Part shown: piece by piece, positions 15,606 through 22,000 of the stretch
How the letters are laid out: every line of letters starts with the position of its first letter
Numbering within the stretch: the stretch's first letter is position 1
DNA from: Fibrobacter sp. UBA4309
GTDB lineage: Bacteria; Fibrobacterota; Fibrobacteria; Fibrobacterales; Fibrobacteraceae
DNA: 28,742 nucleotides
NCBI RefSeq assembly: GCF_002395745.1
Contig: NZ_DGUN01000080.1
Coordinates: 1 to 28,742 of the forward strand
Direction: 5' to 3'
Notes under the pieces: model-generated
The model's input: the letters and a program-made list of their open reading frames with translations, nothing else
What the model was told of the DNA's origin: nothing
The model's database searches: none
Made by a program: the position numbers and the translations under genes

Positions 15606-16636
15606 TGGCAGAATCTAGATTGAAAGACATCAAAGTGTTGCACCGAGAGAAGCTCTCGGTGCGAGACTTTTTTTTCCGTTACGGGAAAGACCTTCAGCTC
15701 GCCGTCCATACTCCTGAAGAGGACATGGAGTCGAACATTGCCGAAGGTGGTATCCACCGCCCGGGCCTTGCCATGGCGGGGTATACCAAGGTGTACAGTT
15801 CCCAGCAGATCCAGGTCGTAGGCCATACCGAGTGGAACTACCTGGAATCGCTCGGGCACGAAGGTCGCCAGAAGGTGTTCGATGCGCTTTCCGTGTTCAA
15901 GGCGCCGATGTGGGTCGTGACCCATGCGCAGATGCCGCACCCTGAACTCAAGGAAATGTGCACGCGCCTCCATATCCCGCTGTTTTCTACGACGCTCCAT
16001 ACGTACGAGTTCAACAAGGTCGCCCAGCGAATCCTCGAAGAGTTCTTCGCGCCGCACGCGATAATTCACGGGAGCCTTGTCGACGTCTACGGCGTGGGCA
16101 TGCTCTTTGTGGGCGATAGCAACGTCGGCAAGTCGGAATGCGTCCTGGACCTTGTCGAAAGCGGTCACCGCATGGTCGCCGACGACGTGGTGCATATCAG
16201 CCATGTCGGAAACATCATTATCGGGCGTCCCGACCCGCTTATCCGCCACCACATGGAAATCCGCGGGGTTGGCATTCTCGATATCCGTTCCATGTTCGGT
16301 ATCCACGCTATCCGCAAGGTGAAGAAGATCGAAGTGATCGTGGAACTCCAGCAGTGGAGCCGCGACGTGTCTTATGACCGCACAGGCCTCAACGAAAGTG
16401 AAGAAGTGGTGATGGGCGTGCCTATCCCGAAGGTGGTCATTCCTGTCGCCCCGGGCAAGAACCTGACGGTTATCAGCGAGGTTATTGCCATGAATTCGTT
16501 GATGAAGCTGAACGGGCAGAATGTCGCGGCGGAATTCAACGAGAGCCTGATGCAGAAAATAAAGGCGAAGGCGAAGGGAGAATATTCCGACGACCTGCTC
16601 GACATGAATCCTCAGCAATGGGATCCTTACGAATAA
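15605..16636 (+). CDS. hprK: HPr kinase/phosphorylase
   Basis: This bifunctional enzyme phosphorylates HPr on a serine using ATP or pyrophosphate, and removes that phosphate, adjusting carbon use. The 343-residue chain has the N-terminal HprK domain (KLSVRDFF, HRPGLAMAGY, IQVVGHTEWNYLE) and the P-loop domain: candidate catalytic His155 in IIHGSLVDVYGVGML, Walker A GDSNVGKSE (170-178), VADD (Asp193, Asp194), and the MEIRGVGILDIRSMFG signature. The P-loop has Asn where the usual form has Gly (SGxGKSE), which still meets the general Walker rule. The ATG overlaps the hpf stop by one base, so coupling is likely. The conserved domain begins near residue 15, so this start is required. No HPr, EI or PtsN gene is in the window. 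Confidence 0.92.
   Translation: MAESRLKDIKVLHREKLSVRDFFFRYGKDLQLAVHTPEEDMESNIAEGGIHRPGLAMAGYTKVYSSQQIQVVGHTEWNYLESLGHEGRQKVFDALSVFKAPMWVVTHAQMPHPELKEMCTRLHIPLFSTTLHTYEFNKVAQRILEEFFAPHAIIHGSLVDVYGVGMLFVGDSNVGKSECVLDLVESGHRMVADDVVHISHVGNIIIGRPDPLIRHHMEIRGVGILDIRSMFGIHAIRKVKKIEVIVELQQWSRDVSYDRTGLNESEEVVMGVPIPKVVIPVAPGKNLTVISEVIAMNSLMKLNGQNVAAEFNESLMQKIKAKAKGEYSDDLLDMNPQQWDPYE
15632..15675 (+). terminator. Candidate intragenic terminator/attenuator inside hprK
   Basis: GCACCGAGAG (15640-15649), loop AAG, and CTCTCGGTGC (15653-15662) form a perfect 10-bp stem. Flanking bases extend it (T39-G63, T38-A64, one G/G mismatch, T36-A66, G35-C67), ending exactly at a run of eight T residues (15668-15675), with AAA on the far side able to pair with the first T residues. 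This is classical intrinsic-terminator geometry, but it lies in codons 11-24 of hprK. A ribosome translating hprK would cover it, so termination may depend on coupling to hpf. Confidence 0.65.
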
Positions 16637-16637
16637 C

Positions 16638-17555
16638 ATGAACCGGATTGTAGATAAGATAAGGTCGAACATGTTCCCGTTCGTTGCGGCAACGACAATT
16701 ATTGTCGGTTGCTGTACGGCGTGGTACCTGAACCATCCGTCTAGCCCTTACCATGAGCGTTACAGGTTCGTGGTGCGTTACGAGGCCATCGGTACGCTTT
16801 CGCCCGGCAACCGCGTGGGCGTGCGCGGCATTTCAAAGGGCCAGATTCTGAAGGTGCAGCTTACCGACGACGCCGTGTACGTTACGGCCGAGGTGCTTGC
16901 CGATACCAAGATTCCCCGGAACTCGGAATTCCGCCTGATTACGTCGGGACTCATGGGCGAACGCGAGATGAGCGTGCTCACCGGAGATTCCCCGGACCTT
17001 ATCGCCGACGGCGATACCGTGAACGGTATCTACGATAACGGCACTTCGGGCATTTCGAAGGACCTGTTCGCGGCCATGGAAAGCCTGATGGAAATCAAGG
17101 ACAAGATGGTCGCCCTGAAGGATTCCGTGACTACGGGCAGTTCCGGCCAGCGCATTGACCGCATCGTGAAAAAGAGCGGCAAGATCGTGACGCTCACGAA
17201 GAACGCGGCGGGCACCTGGAAGGAAACTGTCGAGGAAATCATTGAGAAGTGCGACCAGACGCTGCAGAAGGCGAAGGCCATTGCCGATGCGGTGCCCAAG
17301 GAAAGCGGGGCCACTATCGAGAAAGCCCAGGTGATTGTGGAAAGGCTCGATTCCCTTAGCGCAAAACTGGACAATCTCAAGGCGGAAATGGACGGCCTTT
17401 CGTCCAAGTTGGAACAAGACGACAACACCGCCGGACTCATTGTTTCCAAAAAAGGGGCCCTCGTAAGCGAGATAGAGGCCATTTTGAGGGATATAGACAG
17501 CCTTACGGCCCATATCAAGAAAGGAGGCCTCCAGATAAATGTCGATATTTTTTAA
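16638..17555 (+). CDS. MCE/MlaD-family lipid transport protein
   Basis: The 305-residue protein has a short cytoplasmic start, one membrane helix (residues 13-31, MFPFVAATTIIVGCCTAWYL), and a single MCE domain at about 42-120 (FVVRYEAIGTLSPGNRVGVRGISKGQI, then VTAEVLADTKIPRNSEFRL and GLMGEREMSVLTGD). The rest is helical and probably coiled coil (residues 140-300: MEIKDKMVALKDSV, LDSLSAKLDNLKAEMDGLSSKLEQ). MCE proteins form hexameric rings or tubes carrying phospholipids between membranes and usually work with an MlaE permease and MlaF ATPase, neither of which is in the window. The ATG follows the hprK stop by 1 base, so it is in the same transcription unit. It could be MlaD or a LetB/PqiB-like relative; a single MCE domain favours MlaD. 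Confidence 0.85.
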   Translation: MNRIVDKIRSNMFPFVAATTIIVGCCTAWYLNHPSSPYHERYRFVVRYEAIGTLSPGNRVGVRGISKGQILKVQLTDDAVYVTAEVLADTKIPRNSEFRLITSGLMGEREMSVLTGDSPDLIADGDTVNGIYDNGTSGISKDLFAAMESLMEIKDKMVALKDSVTTGSSGQRIDRIVKKSGKIVTLTKNAAGTWKETVEEIIEKCDQTLQKAKAIADAVPKESGATIEKAQVIVERLDSLSAKLDNLKAEMDGLSSKLEQDDNTAGLIVSKKGALVSEIEAILRDIDSLTAHIKKGGLQINVDIF

Positions 17556-17641
17556 GTGTAGATAGATTTTTTTGTAAAAAAAAGATAATTTAACACGGAC
17601 AATGACGAACCTGTCGTCGGAACCCCAAAAAAGGAGTTTAT

Positions 17642-18115
17642 ATGGCTGAGAAGAAACCCGCTAAAATGAGTGATGCAGACCTTAAGTTTTTCGAGGAAAT
17701 GCTTGTTGAAAAACGTCGTCAGCTGGTGACTGCGCAGAGCGAATCCGAAAAGGCCAACGCGTTTCACGGGCAGAAAAGCCAGTCGGGCGACGGCGGCGAT
17801 TCGGACAGTGCCGACTCCGCGACGGACTACAACGCCCTCGAGACGACCTTCTCCCTGGCGGCCCGCGAAGGCAAGTACCTGGTTTACCTCGAAGAAGCCC
17901 TCCAGCGAATCAGGAAGGGTACCTTCGGCATCTGCAAGGTCTGCAAGCAGCTGATTCCGAAGACGCGACTCATGGCGGTGCCTACGGCCACGAAGTGCGT
18001 GAACTGCAAGGAAGAAACCAAGAAGAAGGAACAGGAAAACAACCGTATCGAGATGGCCCGCCTGTTCGCCGAAGAACAGCGTCGCGAACTGCAGAAGAAG
18101 AATGCAGGGCGCTAG
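17642..18115 (+). CDS. dksA: DksA/TraR-family transcription regulator
   Basis: The 157-residue protein has the DksA layout: a coiled coil with the tip motif D-S-A-D-S-A (Asp55, Asp58, Ala60), matching the DxxDxA that reaches the RNA polymerase secondary channel, and a four-Cys zinc finger (Cys98, Cys101, Cys119, Cys122) within GICKVCKQLIPKTRL and TKCVNC. DksA acts with ppGpp to retune transcription of rRNA and amino-acid genes. The C-terminal helix is Lys/Glu-rich as usual. An AAGGAG ribosome site lies 7 bases before the ATG. It stands alone after an 86-base gap and is closed by a terminator. TraR/YteA-type relatives are the alternative, but the intact tip motif favours DksA function. Confidence 0.87.
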   Translation: MAEKKPAKMSDADLKFFEEMLVEKRRQLVTAQSESEKANAFHGQKSQSGDGGDSDSADSATDYNALETTFSLAAREGKYLVYLEEALQRIRKGTFGICKVCKQLIPKTRLMAVPTATKCVNCKEETKKKEQENNRIEMARLFAEEQRRELQKKNAGR

Positions 18116-18145
18116 TTCCTAGAATTTCTCAATTAACCATCAGGG

Positions 18146-18175
18146 AGTCCCGGCCGCGGTGCCGGGATTCTTTGT
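18146..18175 (+). terminator. Intrinsic terminator after the DksA-family gene
   Basis: TCCCGGC (18148-18154), loop CGCGGT, GCCGGGA (18161-18167), with G-T and A-T pairs extending the stem by two, followed by TTCTTTG. The U tract is modest. It lies 30 bases after the stop at 18115 and before the convergent serine hydrolase gene. Confidence 0.7.
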
Positions 18176-18196
18176 ATATGGCGGCCTGCGGTCGGT

Positions 18197-19288
18197 TTAT
18201 AGAGCGCCGAAGAAGGCGTCGGAAAGCGTGGCGCGGAAGGCGTGGATGCGGTCGGCGCTCGCTTCGCGGTGCGGGTACGTAAAGTCGCTGAGCAGGACCG
18301 CGGCGGCGCCTGCGATGGCGTCGGCGACGATGCTCGCCCCGGTGAAGCCTGTCTTGCCGAAGGTGCGGGGCGACACGCGCGACCCCATGAACTTGCTCTG
18401 CGCAAGTTCCCAGCCCAGGGCTGTGCAGGCGCCCGCGGCACTTGAGTATGCACGGGCCTCCGGCTTAAGGAACGCGTTCTCGCTCACCATCTCGAGAATC
18501 CCCGCGGGAACGACGCGGATTTCCTTGCCGTCGGCACCAGCCGCCTTGCCGTCGTTCAGGACCATCTTCACGAACTTGAGCAGGTCGGGGACGCAGCTGA
18601 ACATGCCGGCGCTGCCGACGGGATAGAGCTGGCGCAACACCCAGGCGCTCTCGTCGTGGATTTCGCCCTGGATTTCGCGGCCACGGAAGGCGCAGATTTC
18701 GGTCGGCGCGATTTCTTCGCGCGGAATGCGGTTCCATTCGCGGGTGAGCGGATCCCAGCCGCTGCGGGTCATGCCGAGCGGTTCGAAGAATAGCTCGCGG
18801 CCCTGTTGCTGCAGGTCCTTGCCCGTGAGCCGCTGCAGGATTATTCCGAGCAGTACGCTTGCCGGGTTCCCGTAGTTGAAGTCTGCGCCGGGAGCCTTTT
18901 CGAACTGGTACGTGAACAGGGCGTCCAGAATGCCTTCGGGCGGTAGCGTACGCAGGGTCTTCATGGGCACGCGGTAGTCTAGGCTGTGCGTGAGCAGGTG
19001 GAATATGCGGATGTCTTCGCGGTAGTTTGTCTGCAGTTCGGGAATGAAGTCGACGACTCTGGTGTCCAGGCCCAGTTTGCCTTCGAGAATGTAGCGCAGT
19101 GCAAGCGTCGACGTGGGGCAGACCTTGGTGAGGCTTGCAATGTCGAAAACGGTGTTTTCGGGCGTGTTGAACGCAATTACATGCGTACTGCCGTCGGGCA
19201 GAATGAACCCGGCGACCGCCTTGTGGAACACGTCGGCGGCTTCGGCCTGTTCCAGGAGCCGCAAGATGTTGCTTTCGTTAAATGCCAT
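18197..19288 (-). CDS. Serine hydrolase, class C beta-lactamase/esterase fold
   Basis: The start is set at the ATG at 19288 because an AGAGGT ribosome site and an extended -10 box lie just upstream; longer in-frame starts would run through the divergent Nudix gene. The 363-residue product has the serine beta-lactamase-like triad: S-L-T-K (Ser52, Lys55) in FDIASLTKV, Y-G-N (Tyr139, Asn141) in FNYGNPAS, and K-T-G (312-314) in TFGKTGFTG. Also typical are IFHLLTHSLDYRV and LFFEPLGMTRSGW. Family members are D-alanyl-D-alanine peptidases, esterases or true AmpC enzymes. No signal peptide is present, so a cytosolic esterase or peptidase is more likely than a resistance enzyme. Its substrate is unknown. 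Confidence 0.85.
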   Translation of the reverse strand: MAFNESNILRLLEQAEAADVFHKAVAGFILPDGSTHVIAFNTPENTVFDIASLTKVCPTSTLALRYILEGKLGLDTRVVDFIPELQTNYREDIRIFHLLTHSLDYRVPMKTLRTLPPEGILDALFTYQFEKAPGADFNYGNPASVLLGIILQRLTGKDLQQQGRELFFEPLGMTRSGWDPLTREWNRIPREEIAPTEICAFRGREIQGEIHDESAWVLRQLYPVGSAGMFSCVPDLLKFVKMVLNDGKAAGADGKEIRVVPAGILEMVSENAFLKPEARAYSSAAGACTALGWELAQSKFMGSRVSPRTFGKTGFTGASIVADAIAGAAAVLLSDFTYPHREASADRIHAFRATLSDAFFGAL

Positions 19289-19292
19289 GGGG

Positions 19293-19313
19293 ACCTCTTT
19301 TAAAATTATAGCA
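19293..19313 (-). promoter_or_regulatory. Extended -10 promoter and ribosome site of the serine hydrolase
   Basis: On the minus strand TGCTATAAT (19313-19305) is a perfect extended -10 element (TGn then TATAAT), followed by AGAGGT (19298-19293) four bases before the ATG. No good -35 was found, as is common for extended -10 promoters. If transcription starts about 7 bases after the box, it falls within or next to the ribosome site, so the leader would be very short. Confidence 0.5.
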
Positions 19314-19327
19314 AAAGCATTTATTAT
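19299..19327 (+). promoter_or_regulatory. Probable promoter of the Nudix-patatin operon
   Basis: TTTAAA (19299-19304) and TATTAT (19322-19327) are 17 bases apart on the plus strand. The predicted start of transcription lies only 3-5 bases before the Nudix ATG at 19338, which has no ribosome site. The promoter overlaps that of the divergent hydrolase. Confidence 0.4.
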
Positions 19328-19337
19328 CTTATTTGCC

Positions 19338-19877
19338 ATGGCAGAAGAACAAATCGACATCTTGAACCCCGACGGCACCCCTGCGGGTTATTCCTGCGGG
19401 CGCACGCGCGTGCATGCGGAGGGCCTGTGGCACCGCACGATTCATGTATGGGCTTTTAACCCCGAAGGGAAAATTCTTTTCCAGCTGCGGGCCCGCGTGA
19501 AGGAAAATAACCCCGGCCTCTTGGACACGAGCTGCGCAGGGCATATCTCTGCGGGCGATACCAGCGTGAACGCCGCCGTGCGCGAACTGCGCGAGGAACT
19601 GGGCGTGCGCAAGAGTTCGCGCGACCTCGAATACTTATTCGAGGCGACACACGAAAGTGTGCTCAACGGCGGCAGCTACCTCGATAACGAATACTACGAC
19701 GTTTACAGGACTACCCTCACGGACGAGGAGGCTGCATCCCTCGTGCCGCAACCCAGCGAGGTCGACGATTTTGTCTGGATGACCCGCGAGGAATTTTTCG
19801 CGAAGCACAAACTGCACCCCGAGAAGTTCGTGGAGCACCCGAAAGATTACCAGTGGCTTATGGAGAATGCAAAATGA
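19338..19877 (+). CDS. Nudix hydrolase (YfcD/IPP-isomerase-like)
   Basis: The 179-residue protein (start at the ATG at 19338, MAEEQIDILNPDG) contains a Nudix box at residues 68-90: Gly68, HISAG, Asp74, seven residues, then Arg82-Glu83-Leu, Glu86-Glu87, Gly89. The first box Glu is Asp, as in many members of this branch. The flanking pattern (HRTIHVWAFNPEGKILFQLRA, FVWMTREEFF) is that of the YfcD-like group related to isopentenyl-diphosphate isomerase. Such proteins hydrolyse nucleoside diphosphates linked to another group, but the substrate here is unknown. It lacks a ribosome site and may be translated from a near-leaderless mRNA. The stop overlaps the ATG of the patatin gene (ATGA), indicating one operon. 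True IPP isomerase activity is not supported because the Cys and Glu active-site pattern is not evident. Confidence 0.85.
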   Translation: MAEEQIDILNPDGTPAGYSCGRTRVHAEGLWHRTIHVWAFNPEGKILFQLRARVKENNPGLLDTSCAGHISAGDTSVNAAVRELREELGVRKSSRDLEYLFEATHESVLNGGSYLDNEYYDVYRTTLTDEEAASLVPQPSEVDDFVWMTREEFFAKHKLHPEKFVEHPKDYQWLMENAK

Positions 19878-20746
19878 CGATGTTCAGGAATGCGGCCCTC
19901 GTGCTGGAAGGCGGCGGAATGCGTGGCGCCTACCTTTCGGGCGTGCTTGACGTGATGCACGATAACGGACTCAAGTTCGGCGGTTATGCAGGAACGTCCG
20001 CAGGTGCCACGCACCTCTGCAGCTATATCTCCGAACAGCGCGAAAGGAACAGGCGCATCGACGTTGTCCATTCGGCGAGCAAGCGCTACATGGGCTGGGG
20101 AAACCTCTTTCGCACTGGCGAATTCTTTGAAGTCGATTACTGCTACAGGCAGATTCCCTACGTTATCGACCCGTTCGATTTCGAGAAGTTCCGCGAGAAT
20201 GCGGCCGAGTCCGATTTCTACGCCGCCGCGTCGAACCTGGAAACGGGCGAGGCGGCCTACCTGCTGACCCGCGACCTCGACACGCCCGAAGGCATGGACA
20301 GGATTCGCGCATCGGCATCGCTCCCGCTGATGAGCCACATCGTGGAAGTCGACGGCATGAAACTTTTGGACGGCGGTGTCGCCGACAGCATCCCGTTCGA
20401 AATCATGGCGAAGAAGGGATTCGAAAAGCAAGTCGTCATCGTGACGCAGCCCGAAGGCTACGTGAAAAAGCCGAACTCGCTTGTGCCGCTCTTCAAGCTC
20501 ATCTACCGCAAGTACCCGAAGTTTATCGAGGCCGTCGCGAGCCGTCACGAACGCTATAACCAGTGCCTGAAAACGCTGGACGAATGGTGCAATCGCGGCA
20601 CGGCTTTCAGAATCCGCCCGAGTGAAAGTTTCGATATCTCGCGCCTCGAAAAAGACAAGTCTAAACTCGCGAGGCTTTATGACCTCGGCGTAAAGGACAT
20701 GACAGCGCTCATGCCGAGGCTGTTGAATTTCTTAGAGGGTAAATGA
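19874..20746 (+). CDS. Patatin-like phospholipase (YjjU/RssA type)
   Basis: The 290-residue protein has all patatin hallmarks: an oxyanion loop GGGMRGAY (13-20), the nucleophile elbow GTSAG with Ser42, and the catalytic Asp166 in LLDGGVADSIPFE. The QVVIVTQPEGYVKK and RHERYNQCLKTLDEW segments resemble the E. coli YjjU branch. These Ser-Asp dyad enzymes release fatty acids from phospholipids or related lipids in the cytoplasm or at the membrane face. The ATG at 19874 overlaps the Nudix stop; a second ATG at 19880 is also possible and changes little. A repeat-like sequence follows directly after the stop. The lipid substrate is unknown. Confidence 0.9.
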   Translation: MTMFRNAALVLEGGGMRGAYLSGVLDVMHDNGLKFGGYAGTSAGATHLCSYISEQRERNRRIDVVHSASKRYMGWGNLFRTGEFFEVDYCYRQIPYVIDPFDFEKFRENAAESDFYAAASNLETGEAAYLLTRDLDTPEGMDRIRASASLPLMSHIVEVDGMKLLDGGVADSIPFEIMAKKGFEKQVVIVTQPEGYVKKPNSLVPLFKLIYRKYPKFIEAVASRHERYNQCLKTLDEWCNRGTAFRIRPSESFDISRLEKDKSKLARLYDLGVKDMTALMPRLLNFLEGK

Positions 20747-20747
20747 C

Positions 20748-20840
20748 GTGTCATTCTGAGCTATACGAAACTAAGAACTTTAGTTCTCAAGTTGAGTTAT
20801 GCCCTTTGGGTAGGAGTGAAACGGAGTCGAAGAATCTAGT
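20748..20840. repeat. Dispersed-repeat-like intergenic element
   Basis: The stretch begins GTGTCATTCTGAG and ends GGAGTCGAAGAATCT. Both ends resemble a short intergenic repeat found in many unrelated bacterial genomes with the pattern GTCATTCTGAGC...GAAGAATCT. In between lie several inverted repeats: AGAACT/AGTTCT (20774-20787), CTCAA/TTGAG (20786-20796) and CCC/GGG (20802-20810). It fills nearly all of the 106-base gap between the patatin and DUF1653 genes. Being a dispersed repeat is inferred from this resemblance, as only one copy is in the window. Confidence 0.5.
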
Positions 20841-20852
20841 CGAGAAGAACCT

Positions 20853-21092
20853 ATGTCTAAAGCAATCGCCGATCACAAGTACCGCCATTATAAAAAAGAG
20901 ACGATGATTTACACCGTCGTCACCGCCGAAGCGCTCGATTGCGAAATGGTCAAGCCGCTCGTGGTTTACCGCAGCGAATACGAGACTCCCGACCATCCGA
21001 AGGGAACGCTCTGGGTGCGCGACCGCGAAGATTTCGAAAGCAAGGTGACGCTCGCCGACGGTACGGTCGTAGACCGGTTTACGGAAATCTAG
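20853..21092 (+). CDS. DUF1653 domain protein
   Basis: This 79-residue protein matches the small DUF1653 family along its whole length: HYKKETMIYTVVTAEALDCE, KPLVVYRSEYETPDHPKGTLWVRD, and a C-terminal ADGTVVDRFTEI. The family folds as a small beta-rich domain; its biochemical role is not known. The purine run GAGAAG before the ATG could serve as ribosome site. It lies after the repeat-like element, so it may have its own promoter or be read through from the patatin gene. Its last 4 bases overlap the 3' end of the convergent EamA transporter. Confidence 0.8.
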   Translation: MSKAIADHKYRHYKKETMIYTVVTAEALDCEMVKPLVVYRSEYETPDHPKGTLWVRDREDFESKVTLADGTVVDRFTEI

Positions 21093-22000
21093 TCCGTCGT
21101 CTTGATCATCTCGGCCAAGACCATCCCTGCGACAATCGCTACCGCGCCCGTGATGGCGACAGGCGTGATGTGCTCGCCCAGGGCGATGACCGCCGTGATG
21201 ATGGTAACGAGCGGGATGGCGTAGATGTAGTTGCTCGCGAGCACCGTACCGAGCTGTTTCAAGACCTTGTTCCATATAAGGTAGCCGAACAGCGAAGAGA
21301 ATACGGTAAGGCAGAGAAAGTTCAGCGAGACTACGGGCTCGGCGAAATTATGCCACGGGATGTCGAACGCCTTCGACGCGTTGCCGCCCGCCTCGACGAA
21401 CAATGCCGGGATGGACGTGAGCGCCCCGTAGAAGAACATCTTGCGCGTGATGAACAAAGTAGAATAAACGCCGTTGAGCCTGCGCACGACAAGCGAGTAG
21501 ACCGCCCACATGACGGACGAGGTGAACGCGAGCATGTCGCCCACGGGCGAAAGCTTCAGGATGAACTTGCCGTTCAGCACCACGAGTACCATCCCGACAA
21601 ACGTGATCAGGCACCCGGTAACTTGCCGCTTGCCGAGGCGCTCCGCCTTGTACAGGATGCCCCCGAAAATCATGGTGAGCAGCGGGTTGGTGCACACGAT
21701 AAGCGAGACGTTGCTGCTGGGCGAAAGCGTGAGGGCCGTGTTCTCGGCCCAGAAGTAGAGCGTGCAGCCCGTGATGCCGCAGATGAACATCACGAGTTCG
21801 TGTTTCCAATTGCTGCAGCGGAACTGCCTGTGAGATGCCGCGAGCAACAGCAGGTACGTGACAATGAATCGCAGCGTGAATACCTGCACTGCGGAGAATC
21901 CGTGGTTCAGGAGCACCTTCGTGCTCACGAAACTCGTACCCCAGAAGGCGACGGTTAAAATCGCAAGCAAATGCCAGAGTGCGAGTGAGCCGGATTTCAT
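21089..22000 (-). CDS. EamA/DMT-family membrane transporter
   Basis: The 303-residue protein has about ten hydrophobic helices in two homologous halves, the EamA (DUF6) arrangement: LLAILTVAFWGTSFVSTKVLL, FTLRFIVTYLLLLAA, FWAENTALTLSPSSNVSLIVCTNPLLTMIFGGIL, LITFVGMVLVVLNG, then a second set ending SNYIYAIPLVTIITAVIALGE and TGAVAIVAGMVL. Family members export amino acids, nucleotides or other small metabolites, or import sugars; the substrate here is not known. The ATG overlaps the stop of the upstream winged-helix-like protein gene (ATGA), so they form a two-gene operon with coupled translation. No SD-like run is needed under coupling. Confidence 0.88.
   Translation of the reverse strand: MKSGSLALWHLLAILTVAFWGTSFVSTKVLLNHGFSAVQVFTLRFIVTYLLLLAASHRQFRCSNWKHELVMFICGITGCTLYFWAENTALTLSPSSNVSLIVCTNPLLTMIFGGILYKAERLGKRQVTGCLITFVGMVLVVLNGKFILKLSPVGDMLAFTSSVMWAVYSLVVRRLNGVYSTLFITRKMFFYGALTSIPALFVEAGGNASKAFDIPWHNFAEPVVSLNFLCLTVFSSLFGYLIWNKVLKQLGTVLASNYIYAIPLVTIITAVIALGEHITPVAITGAVAIVAGMVLAEMIKTTD

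Noticed and set aside
15572..16672. Minus-strand open frame opposite hprK
   Set aside because: HprK is certain on the plus strand; the antisense translation shows no recognisable domain.
17538..17575. GGAGGCCTCC palindrome and nearby T runs at the end of the MCE gene as a terminator
   Set aside because: The palindrome has no loop, lies within the final codons, and the T run is not adjacent, so the geometry does not fit.
19289..19378. Longer N-terminus for the serine hydrolase
   Set aside because: It would overlap the Nudix gene start and does not form a proper signal peptide, while ATG 19288 has an SD and promoter.
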